DNA of 64,000 nt from Pedobacter sp. L105. GTDB taxonomy: Bacteria; Bacteroidota; Bacteroidia; Sphingobacteriales; Sphingobacteriaceae. The DNA lies in the NCBI RefSeq assembly GCF_009765875.1, contig NZ_LMUP01000014.1:62001-126000 (forward strand), in the 5' to 3' direction. Position numbers and translations under genes: made by a program. This document shows, one piece after another, positions 33,880 through 43,927 of this stretch. How positions within the stretch are numbered: position 1 is the first letter of the stretch; each line of letters opens with the position of its first letter. The notes below the pieces were generated by a model. It saw nothing but the letters and a program-made list of their open reading frames with translations. It did not search any database and was not told the DNA's origin.

Positions 33880-35757
33880 TTATTTCAGCACTTCAACATC
33901 CAGGAAACTGTCGTTGAAAACAGTGTGGGTAGAAGTGATATAATCGCTTTGTTCTGCTTTGTAAGGATTAGGCACAAACTTTTGGGGGTTACGTGCAAAC
34001 AATGGGAAAGCAGTACTTTGTACCTGTATCATGATACGGTGACCTTTTTTAAAGGTATGCAGCACATCCTGCAAACGGAAGTTCACATCAGTCTTTTGAT
34101 TGGGAACAAAAGCTTCCGGTTTCTCAAAACTGTTGCGGAACCGGCCCGGCATAATTTCAGAACGTACCATTTGCTGATAATTAGCCAGCAGGATGTTCTT
34201 ATTAGGCATGTAAGGGTGGTTTGGTTCATTACCCGGATATACATCAATCAGTTTTACGATAAAATCTGCATCGGTACCTGTAATGGCAACTTTTAAATGA
34301 GACATTAACTCACCGCCAAGCGTAATGTCGCTGGTTAATGTGTCTGTCTGGAAAACCAGTACATCCGGACGGCGACCTGCAAAACGCTGATCTTCGCTCA
34401 TGTAGTTATGCGGCGTGAAACCTTCAGTAGTCGTATTATCTTCAGTGTAAGGAACTGGTTTCATCGGGTCACTGATAAACGAAACAGATCCGGTAGCTGA
34501 AGGCTGGCTAAAGGTGATCTTTCCATCATTTCCCAGATAAAGTTTTTCATGTACTGCAGCAGGTGCAGGCCATTTATCGTAGGTTTCCCATTTCTTTTTA
34601 CCGGTATCATACATGTAGGCATTAGGTAATCCAGAATTTTTATCACCAGATCCTTTCAGGAAGTGGTTAAAGAATTTAGCCTCAATGTTTTTCTGATAAA
34701 ATGTTGCAATGCTATCACCAAAGTAAACATTGCTGTGTAAAGTGTGTCCGGTTTCGCGTCCCCATCGGCCATGCCCGAAAGGTCCCATCACGATGGTATT
34801 ATAAGCATTGGGATCTGATTTCTCAATAGCCCTGTGGATAGCCAATGGACCGGTCAGGTCTTCTGCGTCATACCATCCGCCAACCAGCATCACAGCAGGT
34901 TTTACCTTGCCGAAATGTTTTGGTAAAGAACGTTTCTGCCAGAATTCATCATAGTTTGGATGGTTCATGGTTTCCTGCCAGAAGAAGTTGTCTTTATACC
35001 ACTGGTTGAAATTAGGCAGTGCACCTACATCCAATAAAAACTGGTAACCGTCAGTGGAAGTTTTTTTGATGTCATGTCCGCCATACCAGGCTTTGCTGGT
35101 AGTGTCTGTTTTCTGAACACCAAATACAGGGTAAGTAAAGATGTAGCTCTCCAGGAATGACCCGTTATGATGAAAATCATCAAAAAAGAAATCGGAGATA
35201 GGAGCCTGTGGCGAAGAAGCTTTTAATGCAGGGTGATTGGATAAGATACCGGCAGCAGTATAAAAACCAGGGTAAGAAGTTCCATACTGACCTACACGGC
35301 CATTGTTATCGGTTACGTTTTTTACCAGCCAGTCTATCGTATCGTAAGTGTCTGTCCCTTCGTCAACATCTTTTTTTGTTTTATGCTGATCCAGCTCAGG
35401 TGTCATATTGGTCCAGGTGCCTTCGCTTTTGTATCTTCCGCGAACGTCTTGATAAACAAAAATATAACCTTCTTTCATCATCGTTTCTGAAGGGCCTAAG
35501 CGGGCTGGATATTTGTCCTCGCCATAGGGTGCTATGCTATAACAGGTACGTTGCATCAGCATCGGATATTTGTTTTTGGCAGAAGCGTCTTTCGGGGTGT
35601 AGATCGAGGTAAATAGCTTTGTGCCATCTCTCATTGTGATATAAACGTCTTTCTTGGTGAAATGATCCTTAGCATAGGGATCTGCCATTCTTTGCGCAAA
35701 AGTATTGCAGCAAATCAGCAACAGGGATAATAATAGTATATGGGTTTTCTTTCTCAT
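33880..35757 (-). CDS. CocE/NonD-family hydrolase, copy A
   Basis: 625 residues with a signal peptide (LLLSLLLICCNTFAQ). The N-terminal alpha/beta-hydrolase domain (about 35-350) has the nucleophile elbow in QYGTSYPGFYTA (Ser about 153), Asp in GGWYDAEDLTG and His in GPFGHGRWG. The C-terminal jelly roll (about 400-625) has GGELMSHLKVAITGTDADF and GHRIMIQVQSTAFPLFARNP. The family covers X-Pro dipeptidyl peptidases, cocaine esterase and beta-lactam acylases; here probably an exported acyl or peptide hydrolase. It is divergent from a close paralogue. Confidence 0.9.
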   Translation of the reverse strand: MRKKTHILLLSLLLICCNTFAQRMADPYAKDHFTKKDVYITMRDGTKLFTSIYTPKDASAKNKYPMLMQRTCYSIAPYGEDKYPARLGPSETMMKEGYIFVYQDVRGRYKSEGTWTNMTPELDQHKTKKDVDEGTDTYDTIDWLVKNVTDNNGRVGQYGTSYPGFYTAAGILSNHPALKASSPQAPISDFFFDDFHHNGSFLESYIFTYPVFGVQKTDTTSKAWYGGHDIKKTSTDGYQFLLDVGALPNFNQWYKDNFFWQETMNHPNYDEFWQKRSLPKHFGKVKPAVMLVGGWYDAEDLTGPLAIHRAIEKSDPNAYNTIVMGPFGHGRWGRETGHTLHSNVYFGDSIATFYQKNIEAKFFNHFLKGSGDKNSGLPNAYMYDTGKKKWETYDKWPAPAAVHEKLYLGNDGKITFSQPSATGSVSFISDPMKPVPYTEDNTTTEGFTPHNYMSEDQRFAGRRPDVLVFQTDTLTSDITLGGELMSHLKVAITGTDADFIVKLIDVYPGNEPNHPYMPNKNILLANYQQMVRSEIMPGRFRNSFEKPEAFVPNQKTDVNFRLQDVLHTFKKGHRIMIQVQSTAFPLFARNPQKFVPNPYKAEQSDYITSTHTVFNDSFLDVEVLK

Positions 35758-35965
35758 GAGCGATTATAATTTTAAGGAGCGAAAATAAGTGATAATGACA
35801 TAAATTGTTGTAACAATATTGCGTTTATTTTATAATTAGTGATTATTATTTTTGATAATTGATGTTTAATTGCAATTTTAAAAGAAATCTTTGTAAGGTG
35901 TTTTTGTGAAAACAGCTATGATTTCCTGCAATCTCCTTAATATTTAAAAATACAATATAATCCTG

Positions 35966-37831
35966 ATGAAACAATTGATCTTTTTTATCCTTTGCCTGTG
36001 TACTTTTAGCGGTTTTGCCCAAAATGGTATGAACGGTGCAGATGCTGATTATGTAAAAGCTAATTATACCAAGTTTGAGTATCAGATTCCTATGCGGGAT
36101 GGTAAAAAGTTATTTACCTCGGTTTATGTGCCAAAAGATCAATCGAAGAAATATCCGTTTATGATGGACCGTACCTGTTACAGTGTGGCCCCTTATGGAC
36201 CAGATCTTTACAAAACTGCTTTGGGCCCTTCAACACAGTTTCTGCATGACGGCTATATTTTTGTTTATCAGGATGTACGCGGAAGGTGGATGAGTGAAGG
36301 GATCTATGAGGAGATGACCCCGGAGCTGGAAGAACATAAAAGTAAAAAGGATGTGGACGAAGGGACAGATACGTATGATACCATCGACTGGCTGCTGGCA
36401 AACGTATCCAATAACAATGGAAAAGTAGGGGTATGGGGCATTTCTTATCCCGGTTTTTATACCACTACCGCTTTGCTAAGTCGTCACCCGGCGTTGGTTG
36501 CCGCATCGCCACAGGCACCTATAGCCGATCTTTACCGCGATGATGCTTTTCATAACGGGGCTTTTATGCTGGTTGCGAATTTTGATTTTTACCCCGGTTT
36601 TACTAACCGTCAGGATGATAAACCTACACAGCGCCGTGCTGCACATAAAGATTTGGGAACAGATGACGGTTATGATTTTTTTATGAAAATGGGCCCGATG
36701 AAGAATACCAATGCGAAGTATTACCAGGATACGATCAGGTTATGGAACGAGATGCTTGACCATCCTGATTATGATCAGCATTGGAAAGACCGTAACGTAT
36801 TGTCTCATTTACATGATATTAAAACTGCTGTACTGGTAACCGGCGGATGGTACGATGCAGAAGATTTGTATGGTGCAGTGAATACCTATAAAACACTGGT
36901 AAAGAAAAACCCGAAAACGCCGGTCTATTTTGCGATGGGCCCATGGGTACATGGCGGCTGGGCACGTGGTGCAGGCGACCACCTTGGGGATGTAGATTTT
37001 GGCAGCGCCACTGGTGCCACCTATCGTGATAACATAGAGTTTAAGTTTTTTAGCCATTACCTGAAAGGTACAGATCTCGACCTGCCGCCGGTAAATACTT
37101 TTGAAACCGGACTTAACCAATGGAAAAACTATAAAACATGGCCGCCAAAAGAAGCCGAGGAGAAAGAATTGTATCTGCTGCCCGGCCATAAGCTGTCTTT
37201 TACAAAACCGGTAGCCAGTGAAGATAGCTTTGATGAGTACGAATCTGATCCCGCCAATCCAGTGCCTTTTTTCAATGGGAAAACCATGGATATGGAACGT
37301 ACTTATATGACTGCTGATCAGCGCTTCCTGGCAGACCGTAAAGATGTGCTCAGCTATCAGACCGATGTTCTGGACCATGATGTAACGCTGGCCGGTAATA
37401 TATGGGCCGACCTTAAAGTTGCTACTTCGGGCACTGATGCCGACTGGGTAGTTAAAGTGATGGACGTTTACCCGGATACAGCAATAAATAACCAATGGAC
37501 AGGAAAGGATATACAGATGGCAGGCTACCAGCAAATGGTAAGAAGTGAGGCCATGCGCGGAAAGTACCGCAATGGTTTTGATAAACCTGAAGCTTTTGTT
37601 CCGGGAAAAGTAACACCGGTAAACTTTGAGCTTCAGGATGTATTACATACCTTCAGAAAAGGCCACCGGATTTTGGTGCAGGTGCAAAGTACCTGGTTCC
37701 CATTAATTGACCGTAACCCCCAGACTTTTGTGGATATCATGAAAGCTGACGAAAGCGCTTTTAAAAAGGCAACGCATAAGATTTATACTTCAAAAGAACA
37801 TCCTAGTTATTTAAAAGTGAGGGTGTTATAG
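35966..37831 (+). CDS. CocE/NonD-family hydrolase, copy B
   Basis: 621 residues, the same architecture as copy A and aligned over nearly the full length (shared stretches such as KSKKDVDEGTDTYDTIDWL, the related SYPGFYT elbow, GGWYDAEDL and ATSGTDADW). Signal peptide IFFILCLCTFSGFAQ. Nucleophile Ser in GVWGISYPGFY, Asp in GGWYDAEDLYG, His in GPWVHGGWARG. The 208-bp gap between the divergent copies may allow joint control. Sequence differences between the two suggest different substrate pockets. Confidence 0.9.
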   Translation: MKQLIFFILCLCTFSGFAQNGMNGADADYVKANYTKFEYQIPMRDGKKLFTSVYVPKDQSKKYPFMMDRTCYSVAPYGPDLYKTALGPSTQFLHDGYIFVYQDVRGRWMSEGIYEEMTPELEEHKSKKDVDEGTDTYDTIDWLLANVSNNNGKVGVWGISYPGFYTTTALLSRHPALVAASPQAPIADLYRDDAFHNGAFMLVANFDFYPGFTNRQDDKPTQRRAAHKDLGTDDGYDFFMKMGPMKNTNAKYYQDTIRLWNEMLDHPDYDQHWKDRNVLSHLHDIKTAVLVTGGWYDAEDLYGAVNTYKTLVKKNPKTPVYFAMGPWVHGGWARGAGDHLGDVDFGSATGATYRDNIEFKFFSHYLKGTDLDLPPVNTFETGLNQWKNYKTWPPKEAEEKELYLLPGHKLSFTKPVASEDSFDEYESDPANPVPFFNGKTMDMERTYMTADQRFLADRKDVLSYQTDVLDHDVTLAGNIWADLKVATSGTDADWVVKVMDVYPDTAINNQWTGKDIQMAGYQQMVRSEAMRGKYRNGFDKPEAFVPGKVTPVNFELQDVLHTFRKGHRILVQVQSTWFPLIDRNPQTFVDIMKADESAFKKATHKIYTSKEHPSYLKVRVL

Positions 37832-37972
37832 GTAAAAAGAGTGAATTGGACGGCTAAATTGTTTGTTGCCTTATTGAATTACAGTCATTTAATTTGGCTC
37901 AAACGTTTATTCTATTCCAGATAACAGCGTTTCTTGTTAACTTACAGGCTCCATACCGAAGCTATTATTTAC

Positions 37973-39823
37973 ATGAAATACCTATTTTTCCTGATCCCTC
38001 TAACTTTTTTTTATCCAATGGCAGGATCTGCCCAGACAGGAAGTCCGGAGGAACCTGTCCGTTATGTTGGCGGGGAAACTGTCGACCCCAGTGTGCACGA
38101 AGGCCGTTTACGTTATGCCATCGGAACAGAAAATATTCAAACCATGCGGGCCAACCGGACACAGCCCGAGTATACCGGTGGACATACCTGGACCTATAAC
38201 CATGGCTCAAACCTGTGTTACTGGAACGGAACTTTTTACCAGCATTTTCTAAGTAATGTGATCGATGAACAATCTGATCCGGGAGAAACCCTGGTAATGA
38301 CTTCTAAAGATGGCCGGCACTGGAATAAACCCAATGTTGTTTTTCCGCCTTATAAAGCACCTGCGGGAGTAAAGATCCCTGCCGGATACAATGGTTATAC
38401 CATGCATCAGCGGATGGGATTTTATGTTGCCCCTGATGGACGTTTACTCGTATTGGGTTTTTACGGACATGCAGAAGATCCCTTTGAAAAAGGTGGAATT
38501 GGACGTGTAGTGCGGGAAATCTATAAAGATGGATCTTATGGTCCTATTTATTTTATACGTTACACCAGTCAGGCACAATGGAATGAAACCAATACCAGTT
38601 ACCCATTTTTCCGCAAATCTAAAGACGCAGGATTCGTGACTGCCTGTGAAACTTTGCTGAAAGATCCGCTGATGACCTTCCAATGGTTTGAGGAAGATAA
38701 GGGAATAGATGGATTCTTTAAAGGCAGGGAAGGGCAGAAGGCACTTTCTTACTACCACCGTAAAGACGGAAAAGTGGTAGCGCTCTGGAAGAAATCGTTC
38801 GCCGCCATTTCATCTGATGAAGGAAAAACATTTTCGGCACCGGTTAAGGTGCCTACTTTTTTGATGTCGGGTGGTAAGCAGTGGGGCCAGCGCACCCCTG
38901 ATGGGAGGTACGCCATTGCCTATAATCCAATTGAGCAAACCCAATACCGTTTTCCTCTGGCCATTGTTACAGGAGATGACGGCATCCTTTATGACCATTT
39001 ACTCCTGGTACAGGGCGAACTGCCTTTACGCCGTTTTACGGGTAAGTTTAAAGATTTTGGCCCCTGTTATATGCGGGGTATAGAAGAAGGGAACGGCAAA
39101 CCGCCAGGCACAGATATGTGGTTAAGTTACAGCATGAATAAGGAAGATATCTGGATAGCCAGGATTCCCACACCTATTACCTACGCTGTAAAAGGCCCAG
39201 TGAGTGACAATTTTGATCAGCTGGAAGTTGATGGTGTTATTCCAAAATGGAATGTCTATTCTCCGGCATGGGCACCGGTATCTATAGTGAAAAGCCCTGA
39301 AAAAAGCGGTAAATCTTTGCAGCTGGTGGACAGGGATAAATATGATTACGCCCGGGCAATACGGGTTTTTGAAGAAGGAACTAAAGTAAGTACAATGATG
39401 AATGTGCGGGCTGATGGTGCCAATACAGGAAGATTGGAAATTGATTTGACCGACCAGTTTGGAAACCGCCCGGTAAGGATCCGTTTTGACGAAAGCGGAC
39501 AGATCATCGCGACAGATGGCAGTACAGAAAAGGTTCTTCAGCCTTATCAGAAAGATAAATGGTATAAAATAGAAATCCTGACCGAAGCGAATTTGCATGG
39601 ACAATACTCAATTCTTATCGATGGAAAAAAGGTAGTCAGTCATGCGCAGCTGGCAGAGGCAGTTAAATCTATAGAGCGACTTTCTTTACGTACCGGCCCT
39701 TACAGGAACCTGCCTAACCGTCAGACACCTAATGAAACAAAAGAACCACCATTGCCGGGAGCTGATGAACCCATTACACCAACTATTTTTTATGTAGATG
39801 ATGTACAGGTGAAAGTTTTATAA
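37973..39823 (+). CDS. Secreted sialidase-like beta-propeller protein
   Basis: 616 residues from the ATG at 37973; the upstream ATG at 37934 adds 13 residues before the signal peptide (MKYLFFLIPLTFFYPMAGSAQ). The middle has BNR/Asp-box-like turns (SKDGRHWNKP, SSDEGKTFSAP), the mark of a six-bladed propeller of the sialidase type. Residues 425-616 look like a concanavalin-like domain (YDYARAIRVFEEG, GQYSILIDGKKVVSH). Could be a glycosidase or polysaccharide lyase (the PL27 type is one possibility), but no catalytic set is certain. A GNAT gene follows after 9 bp. Confidence 0.6.
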   Translation: MKYLFFLIPLTFFYPMAGSAQTGSPEEPVRYVGGETVDPSVHEGRLRYAIGTENIQTMRANRTQPEYTGGHTWTYNHGSNLCYWNGTFYQHFLSNVIDEQSDPGETLVMTSKDGRHWNKPNVVFPPYKAPAGVKIPAGYNGYTMHQRMGFYVAPDGRLLVLGFYGHAEDPFEKGGIGRVVREIYKDGSYGPIYFIRYTSQAQWNETNTSYPFFRKSKDAGFVTACETLLKDPLMTFQWFEEDKGIDGFFKGREGQKALSYYHRKDGKVVALWKKSFAAISSDEGKTFSAPVKVPTFLMSGGKQWGQRTPDGRYAIAYNPIEQTQYRFPLAIVTGDDGILYDHLLLVQGELPLRRFTGKFKDFGPCYMRGIEEGNGKPPGTDMWLSYSMNKEDIWIARIPTPITYAVKGPVSDNFDQLEVDGVIPKWNVYSPAWAPVSIVKSPEKSGKSLQLVDRDKYDYARAIRVFEEGTKVSTMMNVRADGANTGRLEIDLTDQFGNRPVRIRFDESGQIIATDGSTEKVLQPYQKDKWYKIEILTEANLHGQYSILIDGKKVVSHAQLAEAVKSIERLSLRTGPYRNLPNRQTPNETKEPPLPGADEPITPTIFYVDDVQVKVL

Positions 39824-39832
39824 ATTTAACTG

Positions 39833-40363
39833 ATGATGTTGATGAATACACATTTTACAACCGAAAGATTAAGCCTGCAACCGCTGAAATTAGCCGATGC
39901 AGGTTTTATCTTTCAGCTTGTTAATACAGCCACCTGGCTGCAATTTATTGGCGACCGTAAGGTGGGGGCTGTAAAAGATGCTGAAGCTTATATCCAAAAA
40001 ATCCTGGGAAACCCTGCAATACGCTATTGGGTAGTTAAACTAAAAGATCAGGAAATTCCAATTGGAACGATTACCCTGATTCAAAGGGATTATTTGCCGC
40101 ATCCTGATATCGGCTTTGCCTTTTTGCCCGAGTATGGTAAAAAAGGATATGCTTTTGAAGCAACGAACATCGTGCTGCACACTTTCTTAGAAGATCCATT
40201 GTTTGCTACAATTATGGCTACGGCTGCGCCGGATAATATCAATTCTATTCAGTTACTGGAAAAATTAGGTTTAACTTTTAAGGAGAAAATCGAAGTTGAA
40301 GGTAAAACCCTTGTGTTATACAGGATCGTAGCTAATGATATTGACCAGATACCAAAACTTTAA
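39833..40363 (+). CDS. GNAT-family N-acetyltransferase (RimJ/RimL-like)
   Basis: 176 residues with the RimJ/RimL pattern: FTTERLSLQPLKLADAGFIFQLV, IPIGTITLIQRDYLPHPDIGFAFLPEYGKKGYAFEATNIVL (acetyl-CoA motif A around PEYGKKGYA) and NINSIQLLEKLGLTF. Transfers acetyl from acetyl-CoA to an amine, which may be a protein N-terminus or a small molecule. Nine bp after the propeller gene and 36 bp before the DUF885 gene, so probably one transcript. Confidence 0.9.
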   Translation: MMLMNTHFTTERLSLQPLKLADAGFIFQLVNTATWLQFIGDRKVGAVKDAEAYIQKILGNPAIRYWVVKLKDQEIPIGTITLIQRDYLPHPDIGFAFLPEYGKKGYAFEATNIVLHTFLEDPLFATIMATAAPDNINSIQLLEKLGLTFKEKIEVEGKTLVLYRIVANDIDQIPKL

Positions 40364-40399
40364 CTGAATAATTTTACCTTAGTATTCTAACTATTATTT

Positions 40400-42187
40400 A
40401 TGAAACCACGCTCTATTTTTAGCGCCTCAGCTGCCCTGGTGATTTGTCTGTCACCATTTTCGGCTAAGCTGCAGACCAAAACAACGGCAGATAAGGACTG
40501 GATAGTGAGGTCCAATCATTATACGCAAATGCTGATCGACCTGGATAAGAAATATTCACCAGAATATGGATCTTCACAGGGGCTGGCAGAATACGATACC
40601 CAGATTTCGATACCTACGCTGGCCAATCAGCTGGCTGAGAGAAAAGATGAAGAAGGATTATTGCTCCAATATACTGCTGCTTTAAAAACTGAAAAGGAAG
40701 CGCTGGTTTTACAGGATTTGAATATCCTGATCAGCCATTTGAAACTGGGCTTTCGCCAGCAGGATTTTGCACAGCAAAGACAGGTTCCTTTTTTAAATGC
40801 AACATCTGTCATTTACGACGGACTGGATATTTTACTGGATGACCAGACACCAGCTGCCCGTCACGCTGCGGCTATTGTGCGGATGCGCAAATATGCAGGT
40901 CTTGAAAAAGGCCATCGCCCCTTAACCACTATCCTGCAGGAACGTGTTGCCCACCAGCTGGCAGGCGGTAATATGATCTATCCTTCTAAACAACAGATGG
41001 AGCTGGATTTATCACGCAATGCGAGTATCATTAACGGTATTGCAGAACTTTGCAAGAAATATAAGCTTAGCGGATGGGAAGAACCTTATGCAAAGTTAAA
41101 AAAACAGGTAGAGGATTATGATCTGTGGATTCGGCAGCAGGTGCTGACCAAAGCACGTGTAGATTTTAGGCTGCCGCCTGAAGAATATGCCCTGGCACTG
41201 GAAGCTTATGGCGTAGATATTCCTCCTGCAGAACTGGCTAAAATGGCCCATGCAGCTTTTATCAGTATTCAAAATGAGATGAAACCAATAGCGGCAGAAG
41301 TTGCCCGTCAGCGTCATTTACCATCAAGTGATTACAGGGATGTGATCCACGAATTGAAGAAGGAACAGATTCATGGCGATTCTATCATTCCTTTATATGA
41401 ACACCATTTAAAAGATATTGAAGCGATTATCCGCGAGCACCAGCTGGTTACTTTGCCTAACCGCCCTGCAATTATCCGTTTAGCTACGGCTGCAGAAACT
41501 GCCCAGGGCCCGGCACCACATATGGTACCACCGCCTTTCCTTAATAATACGGGTCAGCGGGGAGTTTTTGTGCTGCCCTTAAATATGCCTCCGGTTGCCG
41601 GAGAAAAAACAGGAAGTAAGTTTGATGATTTTACTTTTGATGCAGCTTCATGGACTATTATTGCGCATGAAGCGCGCCCGGGACATGAACTTCAGTTCGA
41701 TAAAATGGTAGAAGAAGGCGTATCACAGGCACGTTCATTATATGCCTTTAATTCAACCAATGCTGAAGGCTGGGGTTTGTATTCGGAATACATTACCAGG
41801 CCTTATATGCCATTGGAAGGACAGCTGGTTTCCCTCGATTACAGGTTGTTGAGAGCTGCCCGCGCATTTCTCGATCCTGAATTGCAGGCTGGTACAGTTA
41901 CCCAGCAGCAGGCCCTGGATCTGCTGATGAAAGATGTGGTACAATCCCGTGCTTTTGCCCAGCAGGAGGTCGACCGTTATTCACTGAAAGCCCCAGGTCA
42001 GGCCAATAGTTATTTTTATGGTTTTACCAGGATGCTCGCTTTAAGAAAAGAAACTGAAGAGGCATTGGGTGCCAAATTTAATGCGCTCCGCTTTCATGAT
42101 TTTATCTTGTCACAAGGTTTGCTGCCGCCAGCGCTGATCCATGATGCAGTGATCAATGAGTTTGTACCGGCAGAGAAAAAACTTTAA
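40400..42187 (+). CDS. DUF885-family putative metallopeptidase
   Basis: 595 residues with an export signal of moderate quality (LVICLSPFSAKLQ). The C-terminal half has the DUF885 core: DDFTFDAASWTIIAHEARPGHELQFDKM, where HEARPGHE supplies putative zinc ligands, then NAEGWGLYSEYI and SYFYGFTRMLALRKETEEALG. Members are thought to be peptidases, with substrates unknown. Normal length (about 570-600). It ends at a hairpin shared with the convergent flavoprotein gene. Confidence 0.87.
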   Translation: MKPRSIFSASAALVICLSPFSAKLQTKTTADKDWIVRSNHYTQMLIDLDKKYSPEYGSSQGLAEYDTQISIPTLANQLAERKDEEGLLLQYTAALKTEKEALVLQDLNILISHLKLGFRQQDFAQQRQVPFLNATSVIYDGLDILLDDQTPAARHAAAIVRMRKYAGLEKGHRPLTTILQERVAHQLAGGNMIYPSKQQMELDLSRNASIINGIAELCKKYKLSGWEEPYAKLKKQVEDYDLWIRQQVLTKARVDFRLPPEEYALALEAYGVDIPPAELAKMAHAAFISIQNEMKPIAAEVARQRHLPSSDYRDVIHELKKEQIHGDSIIPLYEHHLKDIEAIIREHQLVTLPNRPAIIRLATAAETAQGPAPHMVPPPFLNNTGQRGVFVLPLNMPPVAGEKTGSKFDDFTFDAASWTIIAHEARPGHELQFDKMVEEGVSQARSLYAFNSTNAEGWGLYSEYITRPYMPLEGQLVSLDYRLLRAARAFLDPELQAGTVTQQQALDLLMKDVVQSRAFAQQEVDRYSLKAPGQANSYFYGFTRMLALRKETEEALGAKFNALRFHDFILSQGLLPPALIHDAVINEFVPAEKKL

Positions 42188-42195
42188 ATAGGAAA

Positions 42196-42229
42196 CCAGC
42201 ATTTACTGTAACCGGTAAATGCTGGATTT
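42196..42229. terminator. Terminator between convergent genes
   Basis: CCAGCATTTAC (42196-42206) and GTAAATGCTGG (42215-42225) form an 11-bp stem with an 8-nt loop, followed by ATTTT on the + strand. It lies between the stops of the DUF885 gene (42187) and the flavoprotein (42229). Confidence 0.75.
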
Positions 42230-43629
42230 TAACCCTTAGCTGCGGCTAGCTGTTCTGCCAGTCGTTGCGCCTGCATCCTTAGTTCAGGAACTGCCGTGCT
42301 TTCCCAGAGTGTACCTTTTAAGTTGGCACCGATAACAAATAGATTTTTCCTCTGCCCTTTGGCGTTGATCACACAGCCATTCTCCGGGCTGGCTTTTATG
42401 CCCAGCTGAAATTCATCCGGACAGATCAGCCCTCTCTTTTCCAGATTGCTTAACAATTCACTGGCAGTTAGTTTAGTGTCAGGGCCGGTGCAATTGATTA
42501 CCCTTTGTACAGCCAGCTGTTTCAAACTTCCGCTGCAGCGGATCGTAACTTCTATATGGTTGTCAGTTTCCCTGATTGTCTTAACACATCCCTTATGGGT
42601 AACCAATTTTCCCTGACTATACCTGTCCTGTATAAATTCATGTATCCCGGCAGGGATTCTATGGCGCAGGCTTCCCCAGAGATGGCTTAGGTGTTTGATG
42701 AAATGCTGTTTTTCTCTGCCGCTGAATGCCTGCCATACGGTTTGCGTATGTGGCCTTAGAGCGTCGACAGCAGGAAAAATGGATTGGTTAAGCTGATCGG
42801 CGATTTTGCGGTGTTTATTTAAAGTGTTCAGTAATCCTGGTAAGCTTGTTTTCTGTCTCAATAGCGCCGGATAGGGAGGTGCCGGATAAGCGGGTTTTGT
42901 TTCTTTCCAGGGTTTTAGCTGATAGCCATGCGGAGAAATGGTATGTATTTGTCCGGTAAACCCATTTTCCGTAAGGCCAATAACACTATCTGCCATGGTT
43001 AAACCATTGCCAATCAATAATACAGGCACTCCTGAATGGAGCTGCTCCATACATTTTTTATTCCATGGATCTGCAAAATAGTATTTGCTGCTGCTGAAAG
43101 AGTCGGGTATACCCGATGGAAGCCCTGGCTTTGCGTTGCCGGTAGCCAGTACCACATAATCGGTAGTTAAAACAGGATGTTCTTTAAGATGTACCTGAAA
43201 ATGGTCAGCTTCCTCTATGATATCAAAAGCGAAGTCATCGTATACGGTTATCCGGGTCTGTTTTTTTCCGTTGAGCATATCCTCCCATAAATGGCCGAGA
43301 TATTTTCCATAGGTTTCCCTTGTTGAAAATGCAGTTGCGAGCTCATCTGCCGGGATATGTTCCATGTGCTCAGTTTTCCTAAGCCATTGTATATAATGGT
43401 CAGGGATATCGGTATAGGCACTCATTTTGCCGTTGGGCACATTGAGCAACAAGGAAGATGTATGTGGTGCATAGGCGACACCCTTTGCCAGGGGATAACC
43501 TTTATTAATTAAATGAATGTGCACGGATGCGTTAAGGCGCATGAGGTTAACGGCCGTCATGATGCCGCAAAATCCTCCGCCTATAATGGTTACCTGTACA
43601 GGATTGTTCTTTAAGTTTGTATCTGGCAA
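42229..43629 (-). CDS. FAD/NAD(P)-binding protein
   Basis: 466 residues beginning with a dinucleotide-binding fold (VTIIGGGFCGIMTAVNLMRL, Gly motif about 16-21). VLLNVPNGKMSAYTDIPDHYIQWLR and DYVVLATGNAKPG follow, then a second motif (VLLIGNGLTMADSVIGL). This is the FAD/NAD(P)-binding domain family (NAD_binding_9) found in siderophore, pigment or acyltransferase-linked oxidoreductases. Cytoplasmic monooxygenase or oxidoreductase of unknown substrate. Monocistronic. Confidence 0.8.
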   Translation of the reverse strand: MPDTNLKNNPVQVTIIGGGFCGIMTAVNLMRLNASVHIHLINKGYPLAKGVAYAPHTSSLLLNVPNGKMSAYTDIPDHYIQWLRKTEHMEHIPADELATAFSTRETYGKYLGHLWEDMLNGKKQTRITVYDDFAFDIIEEADHFQVHLKEHPVLTTDYVVLATGNAKPGLPSGIPDSFSSSKYYFADPWNKKCMEQLHSGVPVLLIGNGLTMADSVIGLTENGFTGQIHTISPHGYQLKPWKETKPAYPAPPYPALLRQKTSLPGLLNTLNKHRKIADQLNQSIFPAVDALRPHTQTVWQAFSGREKQHFIKHLSHLWGSLRHRIPAGIHEFIQDRYSQGKLVTHKGCVKTIRETDNHIEVTIRCSGSLKQLAVQRVINCTGPDTKLTASELLSNLEKRGLICPDEFQLGIKASPENGCVINAKGQRKNLFVIGANLKGTLWESTAVPELRMQAQRLAEQLAAAKG

Positions 43630-43927
43630 TTTTTTTATCTATGGTTACGTTGATAACTGTATATGTCTAAAATTATTATGCAATAAATAGAATTTTCGCG
43701 TTAAATAATGTTAAATTTAATTTATTTCTTTTAGGGGTAATGTATCTATTGAGACACTTATAGGTTATACACCTAATTCATTTATTTAGGGCTAAACTAT
43801 CGAAACTTGCGTAAGCTTACAGCTCCTTAAAAGAATATGCAAGCTTTATCACCTTTAAAATTAATACATCAAATGAAACACTATTTAAAATCCCCTGTTG
43901 CCAAACCAGAAAAACCAATTGGCAGAG

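Noticed and set aside
36809..37534. 241-codon - strand frame inside CocE copy B
   Set aside because: Shadow of the well-supported + strand hydrolase gene; its residues are unlike a globular protein.
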